A stretch of DNA of 64,000 nt from Azolla caroliniana (lineage: Eukaryota; Polypodiophyta), in contig JBHGNT010000008.1 of NCBI GenBank assembly GCA_043228905.1, positions 13,888,001 through 13,952,000 of the forward strand. Reading direction: 5' to 3'. A model generated the notes under the pieces. It saw nothing but the letters and a program-made list of their open reading frames with translations, was not told where the DNA came from and did no database searches. This document shows, in pieces, positions 12,972 to 22,870 of this stretch; the first letter of the stretch is position 1; every line of letters starts with the position of its first letter. The translations under genes were made by a program, and so were the position numbers.

Positions 12972-13678
12972 TGTCGAGCCCTTCGGCTCCGGATCGTTGC
13001 GTGAGTCGGGTGGGAACCGCCGAGGTTTTGGACTAGGAGGAAGAGGAATACAACTTAAGGCTAGTTATGAATAATAGGAAGAGAAGTAAGATAGTAATCT
13101 CGTGAATCCCACGAGTTTAGTGTATTTTAAAACAATATTTAGATTATAAGAGTAATTTAGATGGCAAAATTTGTGAATCCCACGAATATATTAGATTGAT
13201 CAATCCTTCTATATTAATCAACAACCTTATACATATTTCTCTCCTCCTTATATAAAGATGGAAGAGGCTAAGCATGGCTTCATGCTTTTTCACCTAAAGT
13301 GTCCATGCACACTAAATGTGCATGTGATGCTTTGTCATTTTCTAAATATAGGGCTCATGCACGCTAGATGTGCATGAGTCACTTTTAATGGCACGTGTAA
13401 ATAAAATATTCACACTCTAAAGAATACATGATTTTTACCTTTTAATAAAGGTATGTGTAAATAAAGGTCTTATACGTATTAAATCTATATTTATAACACT
13501 AAAGATAAGTTATTACAATGGTAAAGTTGGGGTTTATCTACGTGGAGGTGCATGGTCCGAATCTTGCCCTATGCACGTGATAAATTCTTTTTGATATATT
13601 ATTTATTTATTTATATGTATCTAAAATCGGATATATTATTTTATGGTTTTCACGTAGTGTGCGGAATACACTACGACA
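12972..13678 (-). repeat. Solo LTR of the E superfamily inside element E
   Basis: A 707-bp LTR starting TGTCGAGCCCTTCGGCTCCGG and ending CACTACGACA, with no internal region. It is flanked by CCGC on both sides (12968-12971 and 13679-13682). It is clearly related to, but diverged from, the terminal LTRs of E. It is probably the remnant of a later insertion of a sister subfamily that lost its interior by LTR-LTR recombination. A tRNA-like module lies near 13506-13574. Confidence 0.88.
13506..13574 (+). other. tRNA-like module in solo LTR
   Basis: TTATTACAATGGTAAAG serves as A-box-like sequence and GGTCCGAATCT as B-box (one change from the canonical TTCGA), followed by a CTATGCAC tail. It has the same relative position and strand as in the E LTRs. 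Confidence 0.5.
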
Positions 13679-15909
13679 CCGCAACTCATCCTCTACTTTT
13701 CGGTATTATTTCTTCTTTCCTCCGGTTACGGCTGTGTACGTAGATGCCCCATCCGGACCGATTCGTACTTGTTTTGCTCCACGAGTTTTCTTCCTGTGTG
13801 GGGTATCAGGGCTTCTCAGACTATCTCTTCCCCACTCCGCAACAGTCCGCTCTAAAAATCCATCCTTGTTTGGGACAAGAGCTCTCTCTTGTTCCTTTCA
13901 TGATTTGACGGCACAGTTAGGAATTGGACGGATTTCTCTCTGCTTTGACTCTGAATTCGTGCAAAAGCTGCACCGCTATTGAGTACCTTCATCTCCATCT
14001 ATGATGCCGTGATAAAGGGTTGCCCGAGGATCACGGAGTGTGAGACCTCATCTTGCACGAAGAAATTTTGGTCTATCTCCACATCTCCGATCTTCACCGT
14101 CACATCCGGACAAGCCGCAAATAGGTGTTATGTTGCTTTAGTGGCTGCCCGGATCTTCCATCCATGATTAGTATTAATAGGCCACTTCCCCTTTCGGTAG
14201 AACTCCCTAGACATCAAGTTGATCTCCGATCCGTAATCAATCAATGCTAGCACGGGCTCTTTGATGTTGCCGATTCGAACCGAAGTCTCCGTAGTTGCAC
14301 GTCCCCAATGTGGCCTTGTGTAGTGGGAGTTTGGAATTTCGTTCTCCAATTCGGTGTCATTCATTAAAACAGTATTTGCATTCACCCTTGGAGCATTTTC
14401 CTCCGTACTTTGTCTTTTTCTCTTCACAAGATCCACAAGAAGATCATGGAACTCCTTCTTTGCTATTCTAAATAATTCCCAAAGCGAAAATTTCACCCGG
14501 CTATCGAGGATTCTCTCCTCGAACACTTTTTTCAAGTCCATTTGTTGTTCGATGTCCGAGGCGGGTTTGAATGCCGGAATCGTCTTTTCTTTCCCCTTCC
14601 CTCCGGAGTTCCAGCTTTCTAGTGTCTTTGATGGTCCGGCCGCATCATCCATGCGTTGTCGTTTCTCGTCTACATACACCTCATGCAATTGGCATAGGGC
14701 GTATACACTATTCTTATCAACGGGACACTCCCATCTCGTAGTTTCTCGGATGCCTTCCGCGGTGCTTCGGATATCATTGGAATCGGTTTTTTCAGGGTTT
14801 TCTAGCACTTCCGGCCAAAAAGACACCTTTGCTCCGATGACTCCCCGACATGTATTCCCGCAGTTGTCGCATAATTGCTTTTCGCTGTTATTTCCTCCTC
14901 GAGGACCTTCTTCATGCCGCCTCTCCGGAAGTTTGGTCGGAGTGGCTTCCAAGAGTCCATCGAATGGATCCGATTTCCCTCGTAGTAGATAAGATCCCGT
15001 CGTAACGCCTCCTTGTGCTAGTCGCAATCCCTCCGATCATGTTCGGTACTATCGCACCATATGCACCGATGATCCATATACTTGGAGCTTGTGGGACGGT
15101 CATCCGACTTCTTTACCATCGCGATTTTCAGATTCTCCATTTCTTTCAGCAACTGCTCCACCGTGGTTGCATCGATTCCCTTCTCGGTCGTAGTCTCCTG
15201 AGCCCTCGGTTGATGGTCTTCCAATCCGGATCTCGGTTTCGGAATTGGTTTTGAAACCCTTTTTTCTTCGCTAGTAAGCCATTGCCCCCTCTTCGTGTAT
15301 CGCACGATGATATCCCACATGCTTTCCCATGTTTCGGTGAGGCCACTGTCAATGGTCATGTCCTCCAAAAGCACTCCAAGATCTTTCCGGTCCCAGATGT
15401 CCATGGCTCATAGGAACATGATCACTTTGTCCGGTGCGAGGATAGCTTGATCTCTCGTAGACAACCTCCCGAACTGACTTTCGAATGATGAAAACACATC
15501 GAGGACCTTCATCCCCTTATCCGGTGTTTCCACCCAATCTTCGAATCCCCTCCTTGTTTCCTTGGAGGAGTCCTCAATGGCGAACGTGGTCTTTAGCGCC
15601 TCTTCAAATGCCTCCCATGTCGGATTGTGCTGCCGTATCCCGTGGATACTCCCTTGAAGCCCGTCGGTCGCCACCCGGTTGAAGGATGTCACTTGCAGTC
15701 CTTTCGAAATCTCGCACCGTAGCATTTCCACCTTGTAATCTCGCAAATTTCGTGACACATCTTTCCCGTTGAATTGCCCGTTCCATTCCACGAGCCGCTC
15801 TACTGCCGCTGCAATCTCTGACATCGCGGGTTGTTCTTGTAGCATCCGCTCAAACATCGCCATCATGTTGTTAGCCCCCGGTTGATTTTCCATCTCCTTG
15901 CCACCCAAT
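13679..15909 (-). pseudogene. Gypsy E gag and protease
   Basis: Minus-strand gag starts around 15890 (MENQPGANNMMAMFERML), although the open frame runs into the LTR. It includes a capsid-like segment with WNGQFNGKDV and LRDYKVEML, then a CCHC knuckle CIWCDSTEHDRRDC at about 15030-15075. A frameshift near 14850-15020 separates it from the protease-bearing frame (14128-15027), which has ALIDYGSEINLMS (aspartic protease, D-Y-G). Downstream sequence continues towards RT until the solo LTR at 13678. At least one frameshift and several stops inactivate it. Confidence 0.75.
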
Positions 15910-15927
15910 TTCACGTCGGGTTCACCA
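15910..15927 (-). other. Primer-binding site of gypsy E, tRNA-Trp type
   Basis: On the minus strand, four bases after the 5' LTR end, the sequence reads TGGTGAACCCGACGTGAA. This is complementary over 18 nt to the 3' end of plant tRNA-Trp (...TTCACGTCGGGTTCACCA) as I remember it. Most plant LTR elements use tRNA-Met, so this is distinctive. Confidence 0.7.
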
Positions 15928-15931
15928 CTTG

Positions 15932-16752
15932 TGTCGTGCCTTTTGGCGTCGGATCGTTGCATGAGTCGGGTGGGAACCATCGGGGTTTTGGACTAGGAGG
16001 AGGAAGAATTTGAGGCTAATCTAGTTATGATTAGATTACAAGAAAGAGATATAGAAACTTGTGAATCCCACAAGTATAGATTATTAGATTTATTACTATT
16101 TAGAATCCTAATTACAATTTATCATAGATTGGAAGCGAGAGATTATATAAAACTTCGTGAATCCCACGATTATATTTTATTAATTGGTGTTTTAGGAAAT
16201 ATATCTAATTTCCAAAAATTTCACCCCCCTATTACATTGTGCTCCCCATCCTTATATAACAATGAGAGAGTCTTGGCAATCCATGCTTTTTCTAAAGTCA
16301 TATATTTTTTATCGACTATTATGTTCATGCACACCATATGTGCATGTGTAGCTTTTTCTTTTACCATGTGTTTTCTTCTAACTAAAGTTTATCCTAGTGT
16401 ACACTTACCTTTCTATGTGGGACGTCTATTTTTTTAACACTAATAATATGTTAGTGTAATGGTAAAGCTTCACATTATGTACATGGAGGTACAAGGTTCA
16501 AATCTTCCCTATGCATGTAAGAATATTTTTTTTCTATTTACAAATTTGTCTCTTCATCCGGTGAGAGACTCCCATCGGCCTTCTTTATCCGGCTCTTGCT
16601 GATTCTGCTTGATCCGATTCTTACCGGGTCCTCCTTCATTCGGTTTTCACCGGTTCTCCTTACCATGTCCTCCTTACCGGTTCCTCCTTGCCATCCCATC
16701 CGGAGGAACCAAAAATGTAATTTTCACGTAGTGTGCGAATTACACTAGGACA
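15932..16752 (-). repeat. 5' LTR of gypsy E
   Basis: An 821-bp partner of 8713-9547. It differs from the left LTR by scattered substitutions and small indels, so the insertion is not very recent. It carries its own tRNA-like module at about 16446-16515, with B-box GGTTCAAATCT. Confidence 0.9.
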
Positions 16753-17762
16753 ACGTGAGCGCCGAAAAAGCTCAACAATATGAAGACTTATCATAGCAGG
16801 TTCATCAACTTGATGCGACTATATTGTCATTACGAGAGCAAGCGTCAGGGGCTTAGAACTTCACTAGAGAGCCAAAGATCAGCCTCCCCGCCAAGTTTGA
16901 TGGTACGAGGTCTTTATTTCGAAGCTTTTTGAATCAAGTTCGTCTGGTTATTCAGCTACATCCCAATCGGTATCCAACTGATGTTGCTCGTGTGGGATTA
17001 GTGGGAACTTTGATATGCAGTATAACGTTAGCATGGTTCGCACCACTTCTCGAGAAGAAATCACCATTGCTGGAGGATTTTGAGGCATTTGTTAAAGAGT
17101 TTCAAGCTAGTTTCGGAGACACCGACATCACTAGGACAACGATAAACAAGATTCGAAGGCTCCGACAAGGAGATCGTCCTGCGTCAGCTTACGTAACCGA
17201 TTTCTGTCTCTTGGCATGTAATATCCCTTGGGATGAGGCAGCCTTAATGTATCAATTCCTTCAAGGTTTGTGAAATGATGTCAAAGATCTTCTTCTTACT
17301 TTCTCTAAAGATCTGAAGTCGCTTATAGAAGCCATTAGTCGAGCCGTGTGATGTGATAATCGCCTATTTGAGCAATGTTCTGAGCGCCAACAAATGTTAC
17401 ACCGTCAACCTGAGCAGACTTACGCTTTCGTGGTTGCAATGCCTCCACAAGTTTCTAGACCCATTACAAGGGATGACCCAACTCCGATGGAAATAGAGTC
17501 AACACAACGTCGTGGGCCATTATCAGATGCTGTGAAGCAACGGCGTCAAGCGCATCGCCTCTGCCTATATTGTGGCAGTCCAAGACATATAGATGTAAAT
17601 TGTCCACATAAACTTAGGCATCAAGTATACCAAGTAAGTGCCCATGAAAACCCTACATCGAGTTCTATTGTTACTTCTAATAACATAAGTAAGCCTCATA
17701 GTCCATGCCATGAGAATAGATTCAATGTCTTGAGTCAATTAGAGGATGTGTTAAACGAGTAA
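16753..17762 (+). pseudogene. Gag of chromovirus D (second part) with CCHC knuckle
   Basis: Continues the gag frame opened at 8594 after the E insertion. It contains a capsid region (LPAKFDG, then LVGTLI, ...FGDTDITRTTINKIRRLRQG) and a zinc knuckle CLYCGSPRHIDVNC (CX2CX4HX4C) near 17566-17607. In-frame stops occur near 16796, 16854 and 17271, and a further one near 17349, so it is dead. The knuckle binds genomic RNA in this family. Confidence 0.8.
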
Positions 17763-17799
17763 TTTCGGCCAAAATAGGAACCATTTGGCTGGACCATCC

Positions 17800-19760
17800 T
17801 AGCTATGTAGAGTTAGTTCCTAGTCATGGTTCCATTTCATCAAATCAAGTGAGTAGAGTTTTTTCAGCACAAGTCGAGCTTACCACATCTACATGTCATC
17901 AAGTCCTAACCTCTGCCCTCCTAGATTCTGGAGCCAACTCTTGTTTCATGGATCGTGAATTTGCCTTGTCACAAAACATCCTCTTGAATAAGCTTCCCAG
18001 CCCAATAGCTATAGGAGTCATTGATGGACGTCCCAAAGCATCAAGAGATATAGTCGAGGAGTCCGAGCCAATTAGGGTAGTTCTTGGCGATTTGGCAAGC
18101 ATAATCTCTTTCAACATTATTCGTAGTCCGGAACACCGAATAGTTCTAGGTCTCCCTTAGTTTGAACTCCATAACCCGAAGATTGATTGGATGAAAAGAA
18201 CAATTGAGGAGACCCGGGAAAAAAGCACAAACCCCGCATCCCTCTCTCCTACATGTGATAATAGATCCCCGGAGTTATCGACCATCTCTTTATGATAGTT
18301 GCTGGAGGAAGGGGGGAACGAGGCCATGTTCGTCTTCATAATAGTAGCAACTCCATCATCCACTTCACTGGAAGCAGACATTAAAGTACCAAAGAAATAC
18401 AAGGAGTTTTTAGATATTTTTGATAAGGTGAAGGCCAATACATTGCCGGAGCATCAGCCATACGACTGCCATACAACTAGGGAAAGAACCTCCATGGGGC
18501 CCAATTTATAATCTCTCCCCTACAGAGCTAGAGACTTTGCGGGAATATATTGATGAGAATCTGGCAAACAGATTCATTCGGCATTCTAGATCCCCTGTAG
18601 GTGCACCTATCTTCTTCATTAAGAAGAAGAATGGGACTCTTCAGTTGGTCATGGATTATCGAGAGCTAAACAAAGTGACTATCCAGAATAGATATGCTCT
18701 ACCATTAATCCCGAATCTTTTGGAATGTCTCAGTGGTGCAAAATATTTCACAAAGTTGGACCTTTGCGAAGCATATAATCTAGTTCGGATTCGCCCAAGG
18801 GATGAACGGAAGACAACTTTTCGCACTCACTATGGACATTTTGAGTATACTGTGATGTTATTCGGTCTCACGAATGCACCTGTTGTTTTCTAACATAAGG
18901 CGAACGATATTTTTCGAGATTTTCTTGATATCTGCATTATAGTTTACCTAGATAATATTTTAATCTACCCGAAGACCCAAGAGGAGCATGACGAACATGT
19001 TTGTCAGGTACTGTGTCGACTCCGAGAATATGGTCTCTACGCAAAATTACAAAAGTGTAGTTTCGGCCAGAATCAAGTGGAATTTTTGGGGTATGTTGTA
19101 TCATCGGATGGTATTTCTATGGATCCCATGAAAGTACAAGAAATTTAAGAGTGGCAAACGCCCCTTTCAGTGCATGATGTGCAATGTTTTCTCGGGTTTG
19201 CAAATTTTTATCGAAAATTTATTAAAGATTATTCCAAGGTTGTGCTTCCGCTTGCTCAACTCACACATAAAGATTAGCCATTTATATGGAGTTCAAATGC
19301 AGCCGAGACATTCGAAAGCTTAAAACAAGCATTTACAACGGCACATATCTTAACACATGTCGACCCAACAAAACGCTTCATCCTCGAAGCCGATGCATCT
19401 GATTTTGCATTAGGAAGTGTCCTCTCACAGACTGGAGATGATGGACAGCTACACCTTGTCGCCTTTCATTCACGAAAGTTTGAAGCTGCAAAGATCAACT
19501 ATGAGATCCATGACAAAGAGCTTCTTGCAATTGTGGATTCGTTTAAACAATGGCGACATTTTCTAGAGGTTCTTCTGAACAAATCATTGTCTACAATGAT
19601 CATAAGAACCTGACTTATTTTCAAAATGCTCGAGTCTTGAGTCGGCGACAAGCCCGGTGGGCGCAATTTTTGACTCACTTCGACTTTATGATCATATATC
19701 GCCCTGGGATGTAGCAAGGAAAAGCATATGCTCTTTCTCGGTGCTCTTATATGGAACTTC
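17800..19760 (+). pseudogene. Protease, RT and RNase H of chromovirus D
   Basis: Protease at 17849-18160 has ALLDSGANSCFMD (D-S-G). RT runs from about 18500 with [33 protein letters not shown] and [10 protein letters not shown]. Its catalytic motif reads VYLDNILIY near 18945, with Asn in place of the second catalytic Asp. RNase H near 19380 has LEADASDFALGSVLSQ and later NYEIHDKELLAIV. Stops near 18161, 18510, 18891 and 19147 interrupt the frame. The order is typical of chromoviruses. Confidence 0.85.
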
Positions 19761-19885
19761 GTCCAGGGGAACCTGCATTTGAGCATCAAAAACAAATCCT
19801 TTTGGGTCCTAATCGATTACAATTAATGGTAGTTAACGCCATAACTCTTGAAAATTCCACTCATCTTGACTCCATTTGAGATCAT

Positions 19886-21388
19886 ATGGCCACTGATGAT
19901 TTCGCCAAGGATGTTTTGGATCATATCGTCCCGGATCGTGCTTCTTGCTCACGGTCAAAAAATCCTCGTAATGACTATCGTCAGTTCTATTGGCATGGTG
20001 GTTTTCTATTTCGACAAAATCTATTGTATGTTCCTAATGGTCCCCTACGACTACAAGTTTTACAACATTGCCATGACTCATCTATGGCTGGTCATTTTGG
20101 AGTTCGCAAGACTCTAGAATTAATTTCTCGACGCTATTGGTGGTCTCTCCTTCGTCATTTTGTTGAGGATTATGTTCGGAGTTGTGATATATGTTGTCGA
20201 TCAAAGAGTCCTCGTCACCGATCCTATGGCTTACTACAACCACTTCCCATTCCAGAAACTCCTTGGAAGTCTATATCCTTGGACTTCATTACTGATCTCC
20301 CAGTTTCAGAAGGTTTTGATGCAATTCTCACAATGGTTGATCGATTTACCAAAATGGCACATTTCTTGCCATGTACAAAGTCGATTACTAGTCAAGAGGC
20401 AGTTGATCTCGTTATGTGGGAGGTATTTAAGCATCATGGTCTGCCGGAGTTTATTATTAGTGATCGTGGTCCACAATTCATCTCAAAGTTTTGGAAGCAC
20501 ATGTTCAAACTTCTCCACATTTCGATTAAGCTTTCTTCGGGCTATCATCCCGAAACAAATGGCCAAACTGAGTGTACCAACCAAACGTTGGAACAATATC
20601 TTCATTGTTTCATCAACTATCAACAAGATGATTGGGTTGATTTTTTGCACTTGGCGGAATTCGCTTACAACAACTTACCCCATTCTTCTACAGGATATTC
20701 CCCATTTTTCGCAAATACGGGCTGTCATCCTCGGTGGATGATGAATGCACATCCAGACGTTCCTACCAACCCTGCTGCTGAGGATCGTCTTAGTCGCCTC
20801 CAAGAAATTCACGCTACCATTCTCCACAATTTGCATGATGCTCAAGTTACACACAAGAGGCTTGCCAATCGTCATCGTCTAGACTCCTCAAAAAAGTTCC
20901 GCGTTGGGGATCGTGTATGGCTTCTCCAACACAACCTCAAGACCACTCGACCTTGCAGTAAATTGGATTACCAACGTTTTGGCCCTTACATGATCATTGG
21001 TAAGATAAGTGATGTTGCATTTCGTCTTGACCTCCCTCCGCACATGCATCTTCACCCGGTGTTTCATGTATACCTTTTGGAACCTTATACTACAAGTTCA
21101 ATTTTGGGCCGTCTTACGACACCCCCCACCACCTATCGAGTTCTTGGATGGCCCGAATTTGAAGTTGTTTCCGTTCTCGATTCTAAAATCGTGCACAACA
21201 AGGTGTATTACTTAGTCGATTGGCTAGGCTATACCCCCAATGATCGAACTTGGGAACCTGCTGCAAATCTTTCCAATGTTGCGAAACTCGTCACAGCATT
21301 TCATCGCCAATATCCTTGTAAACCAGGTCCTAATACAAACCCTACGACCCGTGACACATGTCGTCGAAGAAGGGGGATAGTGTCATGA
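19886..21388 (+). CDS. Integrase with C-terminal chromodomain, chromovirus D
   Basis: A 500-codon open stretch, the best preserved part of D. It holds an HHCC zinc domain (residues ~65-115, with HFGVRKTLELISRRYWW and CDIC), the catalytic core with Asp in LDFITDLP, Asp in ISDRGPQF and Glu in NGQTECTNQT, a GPY module (RFGPYMIIGKI), and a chromodomain near residues 425-480 (VVSVLDSKIV, YYLVDWLGYTPNDRTWEP). In chromoviruses the chromodomain directs insertion to marked chromatin. The ATG is internal to the original polyprotein, so this is a surviving domain block and not an independent gene. The stop lies at the PPT/LTR boundary. Confidence 0.85.
   Translation: MATDDFAKDVLDHIVPDRASCSRSKNPRNDYRQFYWHGGFLFRQNLLYVPNGPLRLQVLQHCHDSSMAGHFGVRKTLELISRRYWWSLLRHFVEDYVRSCDICCRSKSPRHRSYGLLQPLPIPETPWKSISLDFITDLPVSEGFDAILTMVDRFTKMAHFLPCTKSITSQEAVDLVMWEVFKHHGLPEFIISDRGPQFISKFWKHMFKLLHISIKLSSGYHPETNGQTECTNQTLEQYLHCFINYQQDDWVDFLHLAEFAYNNLPHSSTGYSPFFANTGCHPRWMMNAHPDVPTNPAAEDRLSRLQEIHATILHNLHDAQVTHKRLANRHRLDSSKKFRVGDRVWLLQHNLKTTRPCSKLDYQRFGPYMIIGKISDVAFRLDLPPHMHLHPVFHVYLLEPYTTSSILGRLTTPPTTYRVLGWPEFEVVSVLDSKIVHNKVYYLVDWLGYTPNDRTWEPAANLSNVAKLVTAFHRQYPCKPGPNTNPTTRDTCRRRRGIVS
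21367..21380 (+). other. Polypurine tract of chromovirus D
   Basis: GAAGAAGGGGGATAG directly precedes the right LTR start TGTCATGATAAC, as expected for plus-strand priming. It also overlaps the last integrase codons. Confidence 0.75.
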
Positions 21389-21435
21389 TAACACTCACAT
21401 CATGCATCGAAAGGATCATGACACTCTCACATTAT

Positions 21436-21500
21436 GACTCGAAAGGACCCACGACCTTGTTGTACACATGTCAAATCCTTAACCATTGTATTAGTATTCT
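21436..21500 (-). other. tRNA-like module in U3 of D (left arm)
   Basis: On the minus strand ATACTAATACAATGGTTAAGG forms the A-box-like part. The B-box is degraded here: GGTCGTGGG then TCC, where the other copies have GGGTTCAAATCC. Equivalent copies are at 8370-8438 (minus, intact GGGTTCAAATCC) and 22184-22252 (plus, in the inverted arm). It is antisense to the element. Confidence 0.55.
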
Positions 21501-22183
21501 TATCTATATAATTTTTAGAATATGACATCTAATATCATAGGAATATTCTATATTGCTCTACATTCTAGAATGGCCTAGAATATTCTAGAGTGTTTTGGAA
21601 CCTTCTAGAATACTCTAGAGATCTTCTAGATTACTCTACATTCTAGGATAACCTAGAATATTCTAGAGTGTTTTGGAACCTTCTAGAATACTCTAGAGAT
21701 ATTCTAGATTACTCTTCATTCTAGGATAACCTAGAATATTCTAGAGTGTTCTCTATTACTTATAAATAGGGATCTACAACTCATCCCAAACCTAAATTTG
21801 TTCAACTGGAACCTTCTAGAATACTCTAGAGATCTTCTAGATTACTCTACATTCTAGGATAACCTAGAATATTCTAGAGTGTTCTCTATTACTTATAAAT
21901 AGGGATCTACAACTCATCCCAAACCTAAATTTGTTCAACGCTCTAGAGCGTTGAACAAATTTAGGTTTGGGATGAGTTGTAGATCCCTATTTATAAGTAA
22001 TAGAGAACACTCTAGAATATTCTAGGTTATCCTAGAATGTAGAGTAATCTAGAATATCTCTAGAGTATTCTAGAAGGTTCTAGTGGTATAGAACACTCTA
22101 GAATATTCTACGTCATTCTAGAATGTAGAGTAATATAGAATATTGTGATATTAGATGTCATATTCTAAAAAGTATACATATAA

Positions 22184-22252
22184 GAATATTAATACAACGG
22201 TTAAGGATTTGACATCTGTATAACAAGGTCGTGGGTTCAAATCCTTTCGAGT
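22184..22252 (+). other. tRNA-like module in inverted arm of D
   Basis: TTAATACAACGGTTAAGG followed at tRNA-like spacing by the B-box GGGTTCAAATCC (about 22232-22243). It is the inverted partner of the copy at 21436-21500, and is antisense to the LTR it belongs to. Confidence 0.6.
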
Positions 22253-22311
22253 CATAATGTGAGTGTCATGATCCTTTCAATGCATGATGTGAGTGTTATC
22301 ATGACAGTTCT

Positions 22312-22585
22312 CATACCGGAAAGTCCTTGTATGTTGACTCCGGCACTGCTCCATTTGTTCCTTCTACATAGCTCTAGTAGCCCTGCCCCAGCAAATACTG
22401 GTGCATCTTGTACAACCAAGAGGCATAGTTGCTCTGGTCAAGCATTTCCGTAAGAAGCAAACTTGCAATGTTTCTGTCCATTTCTTTCCTTCTTTTCTTT
22501 TCCAAAACCGAGTACTTCTGTCTGTCTTGTTTGCTTTCTTTTCTATCAATTGTAGAGGAGTCTCAACCCTCACGGTTTGATACCA
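22312..22585 (-). pseudogene. Copia C gag N-terminus and leader
   Basis: Resumption of copia C to the right of chromovirus D. On the minus strand it encodes a degenerate gag start (NYASWLYKMHQYLLGQGY, then VEGTNG and KDFPV) that joins the gag fragment at 8040-8313. Near 22573-22585 a tRNA-Met-like primer site (TGGTATCAAACC) abuts the 5' LTR. Confidence 0.82.
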
Positions 22586-22870
22586 TGCAAAAGTTATGTG
22601 CGGAAGCTATGCGTACAACAAAATAATGAACAAAAGGTTTAATGGAAGGCTTAGAACGAAAGAAAACATAGAGTACTCGGGAGAGATAGTGAGAGCAAAA
22701 AACACATAAACTTAATTCAAACAATATAATATGATCTATATATAGGATGTGCTCAGAGAACACTTTTATACAAGTCCATACGAACTAACAGAAATATTGA
22801 CTCGTACTTCAATGCTCATTAATGAGCCCCTACACTAACTCCCAAAATATATTCCTCCGCAGAATATCCA
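22586..22870 (-). repeat. 5' LTR of copia C
   Basis: Begins TGCAAAAGTTATGTGCGG next to the primer site and is related to the LTR at 29639-29905 (shared ACTAACTCCCAAAA block and overall layout). The right end at about 22870 is inferred from a CA dinucleotide and the onset of copia I coding sequence. The partner 3' LTR is not in the window. Confidence 0.65.

Larger units (their letters stand above)
8713..16752 (-). mobile_element. Divergent Ty3/gypsy element E, full length with two LTRs
   Basis: An 8.0-kb minus-strand gypsy with LTRs at 8713-9547 and 15932-16752, a PPT next to the left LTR and a primer-binding site next to the right LTR. Gag-pol order (gag, PR, RT, RNase H, INT) is that of Ty3/gypsy. 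It is flanked by ACGT (8709-8712 and 16753-16756), a 4-bp rather than 5-bp duplication. A solo LTR of the same superfamily sits within its pol. RT carries FLND where most gypsy elements have Y/FxDD, and protease reads IDYGSE. Many stops make it inactive. No chromodomain was seen. Confidence 0.9.
8314..22306 (+). mobile_element. Chromovirus (Ty3/gypsy) element D, split by element E
   Basis: Plus-strand gypsy inserted in the gag of copia C. It begins TGTCATGATAAC and is flanked by GATCT (8309-8313) and GTTCT (22307-22311), a 5-bp duplication with one mismatch. Copia C gag reads on across it. Order: 5' LTR, gag, protease, RT, RNase H, integrase, chromodomain, PPT, 3' LTR. Element E (8713-16752) is nested inside gag. 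If E and one ACGT are removed, the gag frame is restored exactly across the junction (residues E-H-V-S). The right LTR is abnormal: it folds back into an inverted copy of U3, so both ends of D carry the same U3 terminus. Several stops make gag and RT defective, but integrase is open. Confidence 0.9.
21381..22306 (+). repeat. Right LTR of D, converted to a fold-back palindrome
   Basis: Starts TGTCATGATAAC and ends GTTATCATGACA. The left arm is U3 with tandem TTCTAGAATACTCTAGAG-type motifs and a TATA box (TTATAAATAGGGATC), duplicated once. At about 21938-21955 (CAACGCTCTAGAGCGTTG) the sequence turns round and runs back through the TATA region, the TTCTAGAA repeats and the U3 start in inverted orientation. 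The turn is about 35 bp downstream of the TATA box, close to the expected transcription start. U5 is absent. The flanking bases GTTCT match the duplication on the left of D. Confidence 0.8.

Noticed and set aside
14354-14992. 212-codon plus-strand frame
   Set aside because: It is the reverse complement of the gag-protease region of gypsy E; the minus-strand reading has the CCHC and protease motifs.
21381-22306. A stand-alone MITE or fold-back transposon
   Set aside because: Its left arm is the U3 of chromovirus D, it follows the D polypurine tract directly, and the target duplication brackets D as a whole and not this palindrome alone.
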